A stretch of 64,000 nt of DNA from Antedon mediterranea (GCF_964355755.1 NC_092674.1:3601001-3665000), one strand, 5' to 3'. Numbered from the stretch's first letter, positions 24,279 to 36,504 are shown. A program made the numbers and translations. The notes: generated by a model not told the origin, from the letters alone.

Positions 24279-25139
24279 CAGTAACAAGTGTACATTATTG
24301 TAAATATAACAAATACATATATATTATATATATATATATATGTATATGTATTTGTTATATTTACAATAATGTACACTTGTTACTGAACTATGGAGAATTT
24401 TTTTTTTTCGAAATAAAAGAAGAATGAATGAATGAATTTATTTTCAATCTTTCTACATAACAACAAATATATAGTATAACAGGGGAGTAGCGGAAAAGCA
24501 AAAGTAAAGTAAATTTGAACCAGCCAAACATGTATGAAACATTATCCAGTAAGCACATTTTATAAGAAGCTTTTGTTTATTAAAATGGGTTTCTCTGAAA
24601 TTCCAGAAGTTTATTAAACATTGAAAATAACACAATCGCCTTTAAACAAAATGCTGTTCAAAAAAAGAATCGGTTGAAGCAAGCGTTCTTATAACATCCG
24701 ATAAAATGAAGGTTCAATAAAGTAGCCCTATTAACAAATGTATGAGGTCTCAGGCCTATCCCATATTAATTATTTTTATAGATACATTAATTTTAAGATT
24801 CCAGATACCGAATTGTTGTTTTTTTACATAACAAGTCATTTTTTCTTTGAATATAAATTCTGATTTAAGGACAAAATACTAAAATAAATACTTACACCAA
24901 AGGTGCATAAAAACGTGTTGATGTGGCGCTATATCGATGTCATTATCTTTGCATTCACCCTAGACGCACATAGTGTGACACCCCTACCATATTCTCGATG
25001 TGACGATCAATGTACCAATTAACATAATACTTCAGTAAAACTGATTATGTTTTTTCAAGAGATCAGCTATATCGTGTTGATTATAAAAAGGTGCAACTTT
25101 TAATTGATTGGGGATTAAACAAGTAAACTATTTATTCTT

Positions 25140-28100
25140 CTTGTCTTTACTCGTACAAAATAATATAACGGTCGCTAATTGGAAGTGTTTAAACTAAAGT
25201 GATCTATAATTGGAAGAGGACCCGTACAATTACTTGTTTTTTATCACATGATTATAAACTATTTATTCTTTTTGTCTTAACTAGTATTTATTCTTCTTGT
25301 CTTTATTCATACAAAATAATATAACGGTCGCTAAATGGAAGTGTCTTAAAGTAAAGTGACCTTTAATTGGAAAAGGACCAGTACAATTACTTATTTTTTA
25401 TCACATGATTAAAATCTATTTATTCTTCTTGTCTGTACTCATACAAAATAATATAACGGTCGCTAATTGGAAGTGTCTTAAAGTAAAGTGATCTTTAATT
25501 GGAAGAGGACCAGTACAATTACTTGTTTTTTATCACATGATTAAAATCTATTTATTCTTCTTGTCTGTACTCATACAAAATAATATAACGGTCGCTAAAT
25601 GGAAGTGTCTTAAAGTAAAGTGATCTTTCATTGGAAGAGGACCAGTACAATTACTTGTTTTTTATCACATGATTAAAATCTATTTATTCTTCTAATTGTC
25701 TGTACTCATACAAAATAATATAACGGTCGCTAATTGGAGGTGTCTTACAGTAAAGTGACCTTTAATTGGAAGAGGACCAGTACAATTACTTATTTTATAT
25801 CACATGATTATAAACTATTTATGCTTCTTGTTTTTATTCATAAAAAATAATATAACGGTCGCTAATTGGAAGTGTTTTAAAGTAAAGTGATCTTTCATTG
25901 GAAGAGGACCAGTACAATTACTTGTTTTTTATCACATGAATAAAATCTATTTATTCTTCTTGTCTGTACTCATACAAAATAATATAACGGTCGCTAAATG
26001 GAAGTGTCTTACAGTAAAGTGACCTTTAATTGGAAGAGGACCAGTACAATTACTTATTTTTTATCACATGATTAAAATCTATTTATTCTTCTTGTCTGTA
26101 CTCATACAAAATAATATAACGGTCGCTAATTGGAAGTGTCTTAAAGTAAAGTGATCTTTAATTGGAAGAGGACCAGTACAATTACTTGTTTTTTATCACA
26201 TGATTAAAATCTATTTATTCTTCTAATTGTCTGTACTCATACAAAATAATATAACGGTCGCTAATTGGAGGTGTCTTACAGTAAAGTGACCTTTAATTGG
26301 AAGAGGACCAGTACAATTACTTATTTTATATCACATGATTATAAACTATTTATGCTTCTTGTTTTTATTCATAAAAAATAATATAACGGTCGCTAATTGG
26401 AAGTGTCTTAAAGTAAAGTGATCTTTCATTGGAAGAGGACCAGTACAATTACTTGTTTTTTATCACATGATTAAAATCTATTTATTCTTCTTGTCTGTAC
26501 TCATACAAAATAATATAACGGTCGCTAATTGGAAGTGTCTTACATTAAAGTGACCTTTAATTGGAAGAGTACCCGTACAATTACTTATTTTATATTACAT
26601 GATTATAAACTATTTATTATTCTTGTCTTTATTCATACAAAATAATATAACGGTCGCTAAATGGAAGTTTCTTGAAGTAAAGTGACCTTTAATTGGAAGA
26701 GGACCAGTACAATTACTTATTTTTTATCACATGATTAAAATCTATTTATTATTCTTGTCTGTACTCATACAAAATAATATAACGGTCGCTAATTGGAAGT
26801 GTCTTAAAGTAAAGTGATCTTTAATTGGAAGAGGACCAGTACAATTACTTGTTTTTTTATCACATGATTAAAATCTATTTATTCTTCTTGTCTGTACTCA
26901 TACAAAATAATATAACGGTCGCTAAATGGAAGTGTCTTAAAGTAAAGTGATCTTTCATTGGAAGAGGACCAGTACAATTACTTGTTTTTTATTACATGAT
27001 TAAAATCTATTTATTCTTCTAATTGTCTGTACTCATACAAAATAATATAACGGTCGCTAATTGGAAGTGTCTTAAAGTAAAGTGATCTTTAATTGGAAGA
27101 AGACCAGTACAATTACTTATTTTATATCACATGATTATAAACTATTTATGCTTCATGTTTTTATTCATAAAAAATAATATAACGGTCGCTAATTGGAAGT
27201 GTCTTAAAGTAAAGTTATCTTTCATTGGAAGAGGACCAGTACAATTACTTGTTTTTTATCACATGATTAAAATCTATTTATTCTTCTTGTCTGTACTCAT
27301 ACAAAATAATATAACGGTCGCTAATTGGAAGTGTCTTACAGTAAAGTGACCTTTAATTGGAAGAGGACCAGTACAATTACTTGTTTTTTATCACATGATT
27401 AAAATCTATTTATTCTTCTTGTCTGTACTCATACAAAACAATATAACGGTCGCTAATTGGAAGTGTCTTAAAGTAAAGTGATCTTTAATTGAAAGAGGAC
27501 CAGTACAATTACTTGTTTTTTTGTCATATGATTAAAATCTATTTATTATTCTTGCCTTTATTCATACAAAATAATATAACGGTCGCTAATTGGAAGTGTT
27601 TAAATTAAAGTGATCTTTAATTGGAAGAGGACCAGTACAATTACTTGTTTTTTATCACATGATTAAAATCTATTTATTCTTCTTGTTTCTATTCATACAA
27701 AACAATAATAACGGTCGCTAATTGGAAGTGTTTAAATTTAAGTGATCTTTAATTGGAAGAGGACCAGTACAATTACTTGTTTTTTATCACATGATTATAA
27801 ACTATTTATTATTCTTGTCTTTACTCATACAAAATAATAAAACGGTCGCTAATTGGAAGTGTTTAATTTTAAGTGATCTTTAATTGGAAGAGGACCAGTA
27901 CAATTACTTGTTTTTTGTCACATGATTAAAAACTATTATTACTCTTGTCTTTACTCATACAAAACAATAAAAATGGTCGCTAATTGGAAGTGTCTAAACT
28001 AAAGTGTTCTTTAATTGGAAGAGGACCAGTATAATTACTTGTTTTTATTACATGATTATTATTATATTGTTATTTATTCTTCTTGTCTTTATTCATACCA

Positions 28101-28150
28101 AATAATATAATGGTCGCTAATTGGAGGTGTTTTAAGCCAAGTTATCTTTG
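25140..28150. repeat. Satellite of about 23 copies of a 132-bp unit
   Basis: The landmark ATAACGGTCGCTAATTGGAA recurs at about 25165, 25321, 25453, 25585, 25720, 25852, 25984, 26116, 26251, 26383, 26515, 26647, 26779, 26912, 27047, 27179, 27311, 27443, 27576, 27708, 27839, 27970 and 28107. Most spacings are 132 bases. Three units carry a TCTAATTGTC insertion giving 135, each followed by a variant with ATGCTTC and TTTTTATTCATAAAAAATAA. Each unit has two related halves, one around TAATTGGAAGTGTC and one around TAATTGGAAGAGGACC. Outer copies at both ends are more diverged. No coding capacity. Confidence 0.95.
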
Positions 28151-29231
28151 AAAAATAAAAACTAGTTTGGCATTATTAACAAATAGTGGTCGTTAAAAAA
28201 AGACAAGTGCATGCGCAATCACGATCAAAACCTGAATCTCAAATCTCAACCACGGACGGTATTCAATCCAAGGGTCAGACATTATTAAACGCGCCGGACA
28301 GCATTAAATTGTTGGAAAACGCCCGCGAACCCGTTGAAACATGCAATTGGACATTATCCAATGCTGAAAAGTGTCCACCCGGACACTTTTGAATGATGGA
28401 CACATTTCAATCTTACACCGGCCCAGACGAGTTCAATAGGCCTACTAGGCCTAGTGGTAGTACTGTAGTAGAGTAGGTAGCCTAGCTAGGCCTAAACTAC
28501 TACTAGCGTAGATATACTATTACTACACTAGCCTAGGAGGCCTAGGAAGCCTAGGCTAGATAGATAGAGTAGAGGTCAGCTGCTGTACTACATCACGCGC
28601 AAACGGTATTAATGTAATAAATATTAGTTGCCTACCTTGTAAAGAAGAGCTTGAACTTACACTTTTTTGTGCAACTAAACCTAGTCCACGAAGTAACTTG
28701 TACATCTTTCTTTTTTGGTGAACACACATAAATACATACACACGTACCGAGTACAGCAAAGGATTTAACCAGGCGCGCGAACGTTGAATGTTAAGAATAG
28801 GGTTTTTTCCCAGGGAAAATATGGGCGGCCGTTGGAGAAAAATAAACAAATCGCGTTTAGAACAATACGTGGTATTCAGGTGTACAGTGCATGTAGGAAT
28901 TGTTTATTGATAGCCTTGGTAGAAAGTTTTTCTGTTAAATCAATCTATCTGTGAAGAAATCTGAAAATAACAACGGATTGCCGAACAATGCTTCTCCCTG
29001 ACCTAGCTATACCATAGAGCTATACAATTTTTATTTTATATATTAATACTATTGTCCATAATACAATTGCAGAGACTGATTAATTTTGTGCCCCAACGAA
29101 CCAGTAGTCATTAGTAAATCACGTGTTTAATGAATTAGCTCTTACAATTCACATTACAGGGGCGCAAACTGTAGGTTAGGAAGTCGTGGAATACATTGAC
29201 CTTTTAATTTATATCAAATTGTATTAGCACA

Positions 29232-32200
29232 ATGTTTAAAGGAGGCCTAGTTTGTGCAAGTGTGTCTACTCGATGTTTTAGCCGTTTTGTAGCATCGAAC
29301 GTGGAATTAAGCACCGGCTTGGCTTCGGCTACTAGACGTTGCAAATCGACGAAGGGTAGGTAACACAACATGCTTTTTATTGTATATAAATTCATTCAAC
29401 TTAGAATCATGGGCGTATAAAAATTATACTGCCGTACGGCCGAATAATAATACTGTCTGCAGCTCAGCAGTATGGCCACGTTGAGATCGAGTCGAGCCTG
29501 TGACTAAATTCCTCTCTTGACACTGGTTACTATCCAGTGGTGGACCGAGTGTTATAGGTGAATATACGTTCCCCTCTTCCTAAAAAAAGTTAAATATCCC
29601 CACGGCGGTGACTCGGAGTGATAGGTGTACCCTATACCCAACTAACGCTGCGTTAAATATTATTTATTTGTTGGAGAGACACACCTTACCGGTGACAGCG
29701 TTTGTTTAATGCTTTTGTCTTTCCTCGGCCTCGTGTCTTGTTTTTCATATATATATATATATATATTTTTTTATGTTTTTTTTGTAATTATTATTTTATG
29801 TTTATTGCCGAAATGAATAAAATAAAAATAATTTTATTATACAGGTTTTGCAAGGCTATCTCCATCATTATGTTATTCAACTTCTTCAAAACGTGGCAGT
29901 GAGTTTAACCGCCCTTTAACGGGCAATGATATGCCGAGACCTGGCGGGATTGCATCGATGTTCAGGCTACCCATCCACGAAAACACTGATGGTAATTTTA
30001 CGTTATCTAAATGTAGTCTGACAAGTGTAGATTTATTATATAACGCACGCAAATGCGGTCAATATACGTACTGTTAATCTATTATGCAACAGCTGTACAT
30101 GTAAATCATTATTTATAGGCTAGTCTATTACCGTACAGAAGTAACTTAACTTTCTTTTAAATATGTTCAGATCTTGACGTATGTTTTGTTGGGATTCCAC
30201 TTGATATCGGCGTTGCAAACCGATCCGGTACCAGGTTTGGACCGCGTCAGATCCGCACGGAATCACCGATGATACGACTGTGTAACCCTGATACAGGTAG
30301 GCCTACGAGGTTATTTAAGACGTGATTCATTCTGGGAGAGGCAGCCTTCAACCCACACTCTAAAGCTTGATTCCCACTAGAGGAAGCAACGCAAGGACGT
30401 AACGCAACGCAAAGTGATTTGATCAATCTCGCCTCAAGCGATGGATTATTCTAACAGTCGCGTGTGATTGGTCAACTCGCTTGCGTTTCGTCTTGTACGG
30501 TCTTGTCCTTGCGTTACGTCTCAGCTGGTCTCAGTTGGAACCGAGCTTAATACCGGTACTGCACATTGAATCCAGCGAATACTGACGTCCTTCATATGGA
30601 ACCCCATTCATTCATCCTGCATAGGCCTTCTTCTTCTTCTCTAGTATGTCTACATAAAGCTCTATATACTATCAAAGTTTGATGTGATGTGCCCATATAT
30701 GGACATGATGATGTTATATCACTACCATATTTGGGCATATCACTATCTTATTTAGGTACATCACGGTGTAGAAAGAGCTTTAGAACATGCATGATAACAA
30801 TACATTGGTTATTTTTCACAGGTGCGGCACCATTTGAATCGCTGCAGGTCGGTGACGTAGGAGATGTCAACATCAATGTGTACAACCTGCCGAAAGCTTG
30901 TGATGATATAACAGCCCACTATAAGAAGCTGATAGCTAATGGGTGTAAAACGTTAACAATGGGTGGCGACCACACGCTGGCATACCCTGTCTTACGAGCT
31001 ATTGGGGTAACGCTTTGATAACTAGCTTAGCTCTTTTGGTATAATACGCAAACAACATGTTTTCTCTGAAAAGGCTGGTTCCCACTAGAACGCAACCCAA
31101 GGACGTAAACGCAAGGTATCGACGACGCAAATTGCCGTGAAAAACATAACACTGCGTGTCGTCAAAGATGGGAAACTCAGTGTTTCTACTTACTGCGTAC
31201 GTTGCAAAATATTAAAATTAAACTTGTCGTAAGAGGATGCGAAACTTTTTTCTCACGTCGCATCGGTCACGTTGTGGCAAAATTTATTTTCTAGTGGGAA
31301 CCAAGCTTTACGCATTATATGAACACTAAAAATATTCGTGATGCGCTTACGTTTGTTATGCGTTTACGTTTGTTATGCGTTTACATTTACGTTCGTAATG
31401 CGTTTACGTTTACATTCGTAATGAGTTAACGTTTTTAATGCGTTTACGCTTGTTATGCGTTTACGTTCGTATGTGTTTACGTTCGTAATTAGTTTACGTT
31501 CGTGATGCGTTTACGTTTGTGACGAGTTTACGTTTGTTATGCGTTTACGTTCGTGATGAGTTTACATTCGTGATGCGTTTACGTTTGTGATGCGTTTACG
31601 TTTGTGATGCGTTTATGTTTGTGATGCGTTTACGTTCGTGATGCGTTAACTTTGCAGAGAACCTAGTTTTAGTGTTCTAGTACCGTACCGTACCTAATCC
31701 TTTACCCGTGATTTAGTTGTTCTGATAGTTTGCCATATAGATATTTACTTTAGATTTTTTTCAGGATAAATATGGGCCGGTCGGACTCGTTCACATTGAC
31801 GCACACAATGACACCGAAGACACGATGTGTGGAGAGAAGATCACTCACGGAACACCGTTCAAAAGAGCTTTTGATGACAACTTAATCGATCCAAAACGAT
31901 CAATCCAGATAGGCCTACGTGGGCCCTCAAATGATATATATGAACACCAATGGGCCTTAGAAAAGGTAAGCAAGGAGAATAAGATACAACCTGTTTTCCA
32001 TCAGACTATCTATTCGCGCCAATCGGACATTGACGAGCTCTCTGATTGGTTGGAACATTTTTCCTCGCGTCATACAAACATACAAATATCAATACATTAT
32101 AATAATATGCGAATAAATCAAGAAGTCAGTCATTGAATTGACAAAGATCAGATAAACATGAGAAACCTCAATCCTCTTCCCACATTTTCTAACGACATGA

Positions 32201-33004
32201 ATCTTGTCGTTACGACAAAAAGTCCTCCATCTGGTTAACCAGATGTTGGTCTTCCTTTCTGACAAATCGTCGTTGTCTAGTCAGCGTCCGCCAAATCCAC
32301 CATCACTCGCTTAGCAATTTATCGTACTCGTAGATCTCGCGGATTTCATGGAATTTTTTAAGCATGTTTATAATTTACTGTACTTTAGGGGTTTCGAGTT
32401 GTTACCGGAAAAGAGTGTTGGCATAAGTCTCTAGAACCATTGATGGTGGAAGTGCGAGAAATGATGGGCGATGGACCAGTCTATCTCAGCTTTGATATTG
32501 ATTCTCTAGACCCGTCTATTGCTCCGGGAACTGGTAAGTAGAAATCTAACACATGACGCTGAGCTCCGGAGATCAAAGGTTTATTTGTGGCTGCGACACG
32601 ATCCCTTAACACACAGTGTGCCGCGGAGAGTATGTACACATAGTAGACCTAACAGTACTTTTGATATTTGTCGCAGCCAGACATAAGACCAAAGGACTGT
32701 TGCATTAATTTTATTAACAAATTATTGTTGGTTTATCAAAAGTAGCATATATTCTTTATTGTCTCTGAAGCTTTCTAATAAACAAAAAATGTATTTATTT
32801 ACAGGTACACCTGAAATTGCTGGATTAAATATAATACAAGCATTAGAGATAATCCGAGGATTAAAGGGACTTAATCTGGTTGGTTGTGATTTAGTCGAGG
32901 TTTCACCACCTTACGATCCTCTTGGTACAACCGCTCTGATCGCTGCTAATCTTCTCTTTGAGATGTTGTGTGTTCTACCTGGTGTCAAGTACTATGATGT
33001 CTAA
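29232..33004 (+). CDS. AGMAT: Agmatinase-like ureohydrolase, copy B, mitochondrial
   Basis: Agmatinases of the arginase family hydrolyse agmatine to putrescine and urea. Seven exons join in phase: 29232-29355, 29845-29991, 30171-30296, 30822-31006, 31765-31965, 32389-32533 and 32805-33004, giving 375 residues, close to the usual animal length. Exon 1 (MFKGGLVCASVSTRCFSRF...) is rich in Arg, Ser and Ala with few acids, as expected of a mitochondrial presequence. Metal-ligand motifs: GGDH (180-183), HIDAHND (D206, H208, D210) and SFDIDSLDP (D297, D299), then SIAPGTGTPE. Substrate specificity cannot be read from sequence; guanidinobutyrase or another guanidino substrate is possible. It is the divergent partner of copy A. 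Introns 3 and 4 carry MITEs and a minisatellite. Confidence 0.92.
30362..30552. repeat. MITE family 1 copy in agmatinase B intron 3
   Basis: Starts AAAGCTTGATTCCCACTAG and ends near GTTGGAACCGAGCTTAA, with AACGCAAGGACGTAACGCAA inside. It is more diverged than the copies at 9,714 and 35,675. Confidence 0.7.
30651..30784. repeat. MITE family 2 copy in agmatinase B intron 3
   Basis: Contains AAAGCTCTATATACTATCAA, TGTGCCCATATATGGACATG, and ends GTGTAGAAAGAGCTTTA. This is a diverged member of the AAGCTCTGTCTACACTATC inverted-repeat family that is abundant in the SBNO introns. Confidence 0.65.
31071..31309. repeat. MITE family 1 copy in agmatinase B intron 4
   Basis: Begins GGCTGGTTCCCACTAGAACG and ends CTAGTGGGAACCAAGCTTTA. 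The interior is longer and diverged from other copies. Confidence 0.65.
31335..31650. repeat. Minisatellite of about 15 bp in agmatinase B intron 4
   Basis: About twenty imperfect units built on ATGCGTTTACGTTTGTG, alternating TTTGTG, TTCGTG and TTCGTA endings. It directly follows the MITE at 31,071-31,309. Confidence 0.85.
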
Positions 33005-34309
33005 GTACAACACTAAGACCGGTCAGAGATTTTTAAAAGACTTTAGGTTAACTATTGAACAACTCTCCGTATTAGGCCTACCAGTATCCGGCAAAATATG
33101 TCTATAGGCGTATGTAGAATTTGGTTTAGCAAGAAATGTAGTATTATTACTTACATATTCCCTGACATAACTAGGCCTACTCGTTATTTACAGGGCCGCC
33201 GGGAGAATCGAAGTGCGAAAATTGACAATAATTCGTCATCGTTTCTTATAAGGGAAAAAATGTTATTGCAATTAAAGTATAATCACAAACAACAACCAAT
33301 ATTACTCATTTTATTTCATCTTATTAATAGAGGGTGACCCTAAACAGCGTATGCCGACAATCTTGATGAGTTATGATAAGTGTCTGTGTGTGTGACAGTG
33401 GCTGTGTGTATACTAGAGTACACACCGGGCTAACCCAATTGATAATCGTATAACTCCCTATTTAAACTACAAAATAAATAATGTACTAAATCAGCACTGC
33501 TGACTCTTATGGCAGCCCCTGCATCTAGTATCTGCCTCATACGTATTGGCTTATGACTTTCCTCTGGTCAAGGTGGGCACTGGACGAGAGAAGCCCTGAT
33601 CAATGTTAGGACCAATCAAGGTGCTTTAAAATAGTCCTGGCTTTGTTGTTAGTGTTAGTGGCGGTAATTATCGCTGTTGGTTTCGATTGAATAAAATAAA
33701 AAAAATAAATAAAATAAAAAGTAATTTATTTTGGAAGGTCATTCCAAAGAATAGCAGCTGACCAGGAAAGGCGCGTTGTCCATATTGGCCTCAGTAAAAC
33801 CTCTGAAGATGACCTCAGTCAGTGTGGCTTGTATGAAGAAATAATGTCGGATAGAAATGTTGGAGCCATGTTATGAAGTGATTTAACTGTGATGAGGAAA
33901 ATCTTGTACATTACTCTTTTTTCAACTGGCAACCACCAATGTAGCTGTTCCAATACCGGTGTTATGTTGTGACATCATTGGCGTAACTGCTATGGGCGCT
34001 CACTGGTTAAACCCAGGGGCCCCGGATGTCCAGCGGAAAAAACAGGCATTGTCGAAAAGACTAAAAACACCCGAGACCTCCAGCGTTGAAGGGCCACTTG
34101 GGTTTCTAAGCTAGGGGCCTCAGACCTCTGTGTTACGCCACTGTGTGACATACTGGGAGGATGCGAAGAACCAGACGGGAATAAAGACAATAAATAATCA
34201 TGCTAGCTATTACGCCACCAACGTTTGAGGGCTAATCGATATCGATCTTTGATAATCGAATTACTAGAGTATTGGACACACAGATAGGCCCACTACAAAT
34301 AGTCTTACA
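33005..34309. other. Spacer between agmatinase B and the HNMT-like gene
   Basis: Contains the 3' flank of agmatinase B, an A/T-rich tail (AATAAAATAAAAAAAATAAA near 33,690) that looks like the end of a dispersed repeat, and a MITE family 4 copy at 33,972-34,147. The last 160 bases should include the HNMT-like promoter; no TATA box is obvious. Confidence 0.5.
33972..34147. repeat. MITE family 4 copy
   Basis: Starts TTGGCGTAACTGCTATGGGC and ends GTGTTACGCCACTGTG, a terminal inverted repeat around GGCGTAAC. It shares the TATGGGCG.TCACTGG stretch with the copy at 6,061-6,207. Confidence 0.6.
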
Positions 34310-36430
34310 ATGGCGACAACCATTCGTTCCATTTCAGAGGATTCGGAATATTATGCAAAAAGTTTTAAGATTATAAAACCACAGTTGACAAGGATTCAAG
34401 CAGATCTAGATAAAATATTTGAAAAAACAATTCCGAAAAAAGTAATCGTCCGAGAGAGAGGTCTTAAAGTTCTCGGAATCGGAAGTGGATCCGGTAAGAT
34501 TCTTACATTTTTTAAATCAAATTTCAGAATTATTAAATCATTTTGTGAGTATTTGTTACCAAAGGATTGCTAGAAAAAATACTAAATTGTTGGACTTCAA
34601 ACACCACAAAGTGATCACCGCGTCGACTGGAAACCAGGCTTAAGTGGTTTTGGGATAACAAAAAACTAACATCGTTCTCGCGTACAACGCTGTTGTTATT
34701 AAGTACTTATTTTAGCTTAAAGAAATGTTCATTTAGATTATTATTTGGGCGTATTTAACGCCTTTTTCCAATATTGTTTTGATCAAATATCTTTCCGGAC
34801 TTTATTTTAACCTAGTTAAACAATCCTTTTGTTTGTATATTTGACAGGCTTGCCACCTTTGGAACGGTGGCACTCACAAACTGTGTTAAAAAAACACAAA
34901 AACAATCAAAAAATTATCTCTGAATCTTTCACACCAAAGTCATTCCCCGTCCGTTTTCGGTTTTTGATGTTGATGGCCTACTGTAACCCTCTAAATAACA
35001 TTCCGCTATGACGTCATTCGTGGGATTCGAAAAAAATATTTACCTGAAAAAACTGTAATTTAAAGCAAAAATGGACCAGCCACCGGGTTTTTGGTTGAAT
35101 TTAACCATGTATTATGTTATTTCATAGGTGAAAATATTGTTTCCTTTCGTTTTTTTCTATGGAATTGATTAACCTTATTAAAACTACAAAATAACCTATT
35201 CTAACTTTTTATGTTTTTGGTGGACAATGCATCTTTAAAACTTTCTTTAAAGGTGAACTCGAGTTAAAACATACACTACAGCTTTTACGCACCTTTCCAC
35301 AAATATCACTGACGTCGATAGAGCCTGTACCAGATCACCTAGACGAATACAAACAGTTAGTAGCCAAAGAAGCCGACACGTTGAAGAGCGTCACCTATGA
35401 CTGGAGACAACAAACTTTGGACCAATACCGACACGAGGTTGGCGCCTCTAAGAAATATGACGTCATCGTATCCATCAATAGCGTGTATTACTTCGATGAC
35501 GTAGAAGATTCGATGATATACCTACGTGATATTTTAGAAGATGATGGAATTCTTATAATTGTTCTCGTATCAGGTAATTACTAATTATTTTACAAGATTT
35601 TCTCACTAATTAAGGGTGTGTGGCGCAGTGAGATCGAGGTTCGAATCCAACTCTCGCCGCATTGTTAGTATCCTTAAAGCTTGGTTCCCACTAGCGACGC
35701 AACACAAGGACGTAACGCAACGCAAGTGAATTGACCAATCACAAGCGATGGCTTATTCGCTTGTGATTGCTAACCGTCTATAACTTCGCTTATCATTGGT
35801 TAAAACGCTTGCGTTGCGTTTACGTCCTTGCGTTACGTTCTAGTGGGAACCAAGCTTAAACAAGATACTTTACTTACGTTTGCCTATCTCCACCCTGGTA
35901 TATAAATGGGTACCCGGTTAGATCAAGACACAACTTTGCGCTGATTACTAGCTGCATTTGGGAGATGTTTCTATACGTGTTTGATGCAAACAATTACCGG
36001 GGTAATAATGTTCAGCGCTTAGAAGTTTCACAACACTATTTTGCTCAATTAATTTCATTATTTTATAGAAAATGGTATGACATACAGGCTATGGGATCGT
36101 TTTCCTCATTTGTATGACGCGTCTCACTTCCATCGTATTTGCTCACTTCATCTACTCGACGTATTACAAAAGTGTAACATTAAATACGACAGTGAGCGCA
36201 TACGCAGTGACGTTGACCTCACGGAATGTTTTATAGAGGGCTCAGAAGATGGGCAATATTTACTCGATTTTGTGAGTCACGTGATTGACCTGCGTGGTAG
36301 TACATCGCCGGAATGTTATTCAGAATTTGTGTCTTTCTTGAAAGAGTCTACCCGAAAAGATTCTACGGAAGAAAATGGTGTACGATGGGTGTTCGTTACC
36401 GAGCAAGAAGTACTATATATACACAAGTAA
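34310..36430 (+). CDS. HNMT: Histamine N-methyltransferase-like SAM-dependent methyltransferase
   Basis: Three exons join in phase: 34310-34493, 35253-35573 and 36069-36430, giving 288 residues, almost the length of vertebrate HNMT (292). HNMT transfers a methyl group from S-adenosylmethionine to the imidazole of histamine in the cytosol. Seen here: N-terminal MATTIRSISEDSEYYAKSFK, aligning with the HNMT start; the SAM-binding loop VLGIGSGSGE (54-63); IEPVPDHLDEYKQLVAKEA after the second strand; INSVYYFDDV in the motif region; and the C-terminal FIEGSEDGQYLLDF stretch. Some positions that I recall contacting histamine in the human enzyme appear changed (for example IQMLYY is INSVYY here), so the substrate may be another small amine. 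Intron 1 carries a MITE family 3 copy; intron 2 carries a SINE with a MITE inserted in it. Confidence 0.88.
35025..35240. repeat. MITE family 3 copy in HNMT-like intron 1
   Basis: Shares CTGTAATTTAAAGC, TTTTTGGTTGAATTTAACCA and the right end TTTTTGGTGGACAATGCATC with the copies at 8,276 and 36,915. The left terminus is degraded. Confidence 0.6.
35610..36055 (+). repeat. SINE family B copy interrupted by a MITE family 1 element
   Basis: tRNA-derived: GTGTGGCGCAGTGAGATC, then a B-box GAGGTTCGAATCC. A family 1 MITE (35,675-35,859) follows, and then the SINE body resumes with TAAATGGGTACCCGGTTAGA, ACTTTGCGCTGATTACTAGC and GGGGTAATAATGTTCAGCGC. The uninterrupted copy at 56,190-56,445 gives the same order without the MITE. 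Confidence 0.75.
35675..35859. repeat. MITE family 1 copy nested in a SINE
   Basis: Begins AAAGCTTGGTTCCCACTAGC and ends CTAGTGGGAACCAAGCTTAA. The interior matches the reverse complement of the copy at 54,985-55,169 closely. The host SINE sequence on either side defines its ends. Confidence 0.85.
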
Positions 36431-36504
36431 CCCAGCATATCACGTAAGAGGTTGAGGTATGTCGTGCCATACAGTCATATCTATACGGTGCGCCTTAACT
36501 ATAG

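Larger units (their letters stand above)
22689..29231. other. Repeat-dominated spacer between the Ginger gene and agmatinase copy B
   Basis: Holds the possible piggyBac tail (22,801-23,084), an AAAT run near 23,445-23,467, two tRNA-like repeats (23,735-24,235), AT runs at 24,241-24,275 and 24,315-24,340, and the 132-bp satellite (25,140-28,150). A stretch rich in AGGCCTA/CCTAGG words lies at 28,430-28,560. From 28,560 to 29,231 I see only the presumed 5' flank of agmatinase copy B, without an obvious TATA box. Confidence 0.6.

Noticed and set aside
23885-24376. 163-residue minus-strand open frame
   Set aside because: It reads through both tRNA-like repeats and an AT microsatellite; the composition reflects those repeats, not a protein.
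25140-28150. CRISPR array
   Set aside because: The repeats are contiguous 132-bp units without unique spacers, in a eukaryotic genome.
28186-28392. 68-residue plus-strand open frame
   Set aside because: No ATG-context or splice support, and it overlaps the block shared with the agmatinase A upstream region, which is not open there.
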